From Gemmatimonadales bacterium (GTDB taxonomy: Bacteria > Gemmatimonadota > Gemmatimonadetes > Gemmatimonadales > GWC2-71-9): DNA of 5,247 nucleotides. The position numbers and the translations under genes are program-made. The stretch lies in contig JACCSE010000099.1 in NCBI GenBank assembly GCA_013813145.1, positions 1 through 5,247 of the forward strand, read 5' to 3'. Below, one piece after another: positions 4,306-5,247 of the stretch (the stretch's first letter is position 1; every line of letters begins with the position of its first letter). The notes beneath the pieces were generated by a model that was not told where the DNA came from, searched no databases, and worked only from the letters and a program-made list of their open reading frames with translations.

Positions 4306-5247
4306 ATGACCATGACCGGTCCTCGCTTGGTCCATGACGAGGACGGCCTCAACACCGGGACGTGGCCTGTAGGGGCCGGCGAATTCGTCACCCCCGCGAA
4401 TCGCTTCTTCACCCGGAGTCACGCGCCGATTCCTCATATCGACCTCGCAGCATGGCGACTGGAGGTGGATGGCCTGGTCGCCGGTCCCAGAAGTTTTTCA
4501 CTGGAGGAGCTCGGCCAGGCATTTCCGCGGCGTGAGGTGATGGCGACCCTGGTGTGCGCCGGGTTGCGCCGGGACGAGTTCCTCTCGCTGGGCCCCCTGC
4601 CCGGCGAACTTCCCTGGGGGCCGGAGCCCGCCGGCACGGGCTGGTGGAGCGGGGTGGCCCTGCGCGATCTCCTCGAGTCGGTGGGTGTGTCCGAGAAGGC
4701 CCGGCACGTAGAGTTCGTGGGTCTCGACCGAGTCGAGCGTCACGGCCGGCGGTTCGGCTTCGGCGGTTCGATCGACCTGGCCAAGGCGCTGAGCGCCGAA
4801 GTGCTCCTGGCGAGCGGGCTGCACGCGGCGCCGCTTCCGGCGGCGCATGGCTTCCCCCTGCGGGCGGTTGTGCCGGGCTGGATCGGCGCTCGGAGCGTCA
4901 AGTGGCTCGGCCGCATCACCCTGCTGGAGGAGCCGTCCTCCAACTATTTCCAGCGCCGGGCCTATCGCGTTCAGCGAGAGCTCGACCCTTCGGACCCGCG
5001 CGACGTATCCGCCGGCATTCCCCTGAGCGCGGTTCCGCTCAACGCCGTGATCCTGGAGCCGGTGCCGGACCAGATCGTCCGAGCCGGCCGGGTGAGGGTG
5101 CGCGGATGGGCGATGGGCTCCGGCGGTAGACCGCTCACGGCGGTGGAGCTGTCGCCCAACGACGGGCGGGACTGGGTCCGGGCGCGGATCTCGGACGAAG
5201 GGTCGGGCTGGACCTGGACCTTCTGGGAATCCGACTTGGAGCTGGCC
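4306..5247 (+). CDS. Sulfite-oxidase-type molybdopterin oxidoreductase (3' end outside window)
   Basis: This family uses a molybdenum cofactor to oxidise sulfite to sulfate or to do related oxygen-atom transfer. The frame is open for 314 codons to the right edge. Residues 1-30 lack any signal peptide or twin-arginine motif, so a cytoplasmic enzyme is likely. The molybdopterin domain runs from about 25 to 208: FFTRSHAPIPHID (34-46, equivalent to FxRNHxPVP, with Arg37), LEVDGLVAGPRSFSLEEL, TLVCAGLRR (81-89, Cys84 as the Mo-ligating cysteine), GWWSGVALRDLLES, then HGFPLRAVVPGWIGARSVKW (181-200). The tail LGRITLLEEPSSNYFQRRAY (201-220) keeps the tyrosine that corresponds, by my recollection, to the catalytic Tyr343 of human sulfite oxidase. 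From about 238 the Ig-like dimerisation domain begins (ILEPVPDQIVRAGRVRVRGW). No haem domain precedes it. Oddities: CAGNRR reads CAGLRR, the usual YEMNG reads SGLHA, and SIPL reads SIDL. Start ATG 4306 has AGGAGA 6 bases upstream. Confidence 0.9.
   Translation, partial: MTMTGPRLVHDEDGLNTGTWPVGAGEFVTPANRFFTRSHAPIPHIDLAAWRLEVDGLVAGPRSFSLEELGQAFPRREVMATLVCAGLRRDEFLSLGPLPGELPWGPEPAGTGWWSGVALRDLLESVGVSEKARHVEFVGLDRVERHGRRFGFGGSIDLAKALSAEVLLASGLHAAPLPAAHGFPLRAVVPGWIGARSVKWLGRITLLEEPSSNYFQRRAYRVQRELDPSDPRDVSAGIPLSAVPLNAVILEPVPDQIVRAGRVRVRGWAMGSGGRPLTAVELSPNDGRDWVRARISDEGSGWTWTFWESDLELA

Overview
The window is about 5.2 kb of high-GC chromosomal DNA, coding mostly on the + strand. Codon third positions are mostly G/C and GTG starts occur. 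The gene content looks ordinary for a free-living heterotrophic bacterium. Several proteins (the secreted SH3-like protein, the DUF2214-like membrane protein, the small secreted protein with degenerate 'MPV' repeats) resemble families I associate with Gemmatimonadota, but that placement is inference from memory, not from any search.

Layout, left to right. (1) The C-terminal third or more of a galactokinase (galK), cut by the left edge. (2) A tRNA-Leu(UAA) directly behind it, followed by a hairpin. (3) A secreted protein with a C-terminal SH3-like region, preceded by an imperfect 24-bp tandem repeat that includes its ribosome binding site. (4) Ribosomal protein S21 (rpsU), with a candidate promoter, a leader hairpin and a strong hairpin just after its stop codon. 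(5) A four-helix membrane protein of the DUF2214 type. (6) A roughly 290-bp gap holding a hairpin and one weak small ORF. (7) On the - strand, a CDP-alcohol phosphatidyltransferase with an intact catalytic motif. (8) Divergent from it, a cupin that lacks its usual end and runs in frame into a two-helix membrane tail. (9) A small secreted proline-rich protein. (10) A sulfite-oxidase-type molybdopterin oxidoreductase, cut by the right edge, whose Shine-Dalgarno overlaps the stop codon of gene 9.

Genes 8 to 10 are closely spaced on the same strand and may be co-transcribed. The other genes look like independent units, several separated by G+C-rich hairpins without a T-tract. I see no CRISPR array, insertion sequence, phage gene, toxin-antitoxin pair or defence system, and nothing amounting to a clear new multi-gene system. 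The items most worth a second look are the cupin-membrane fusion, the altered conserved motifs in the sulfite-oxidase-like protein, the repeat-bearing secreted protein, and the structured rpsU leader with a possible short overlapping leader peptide.
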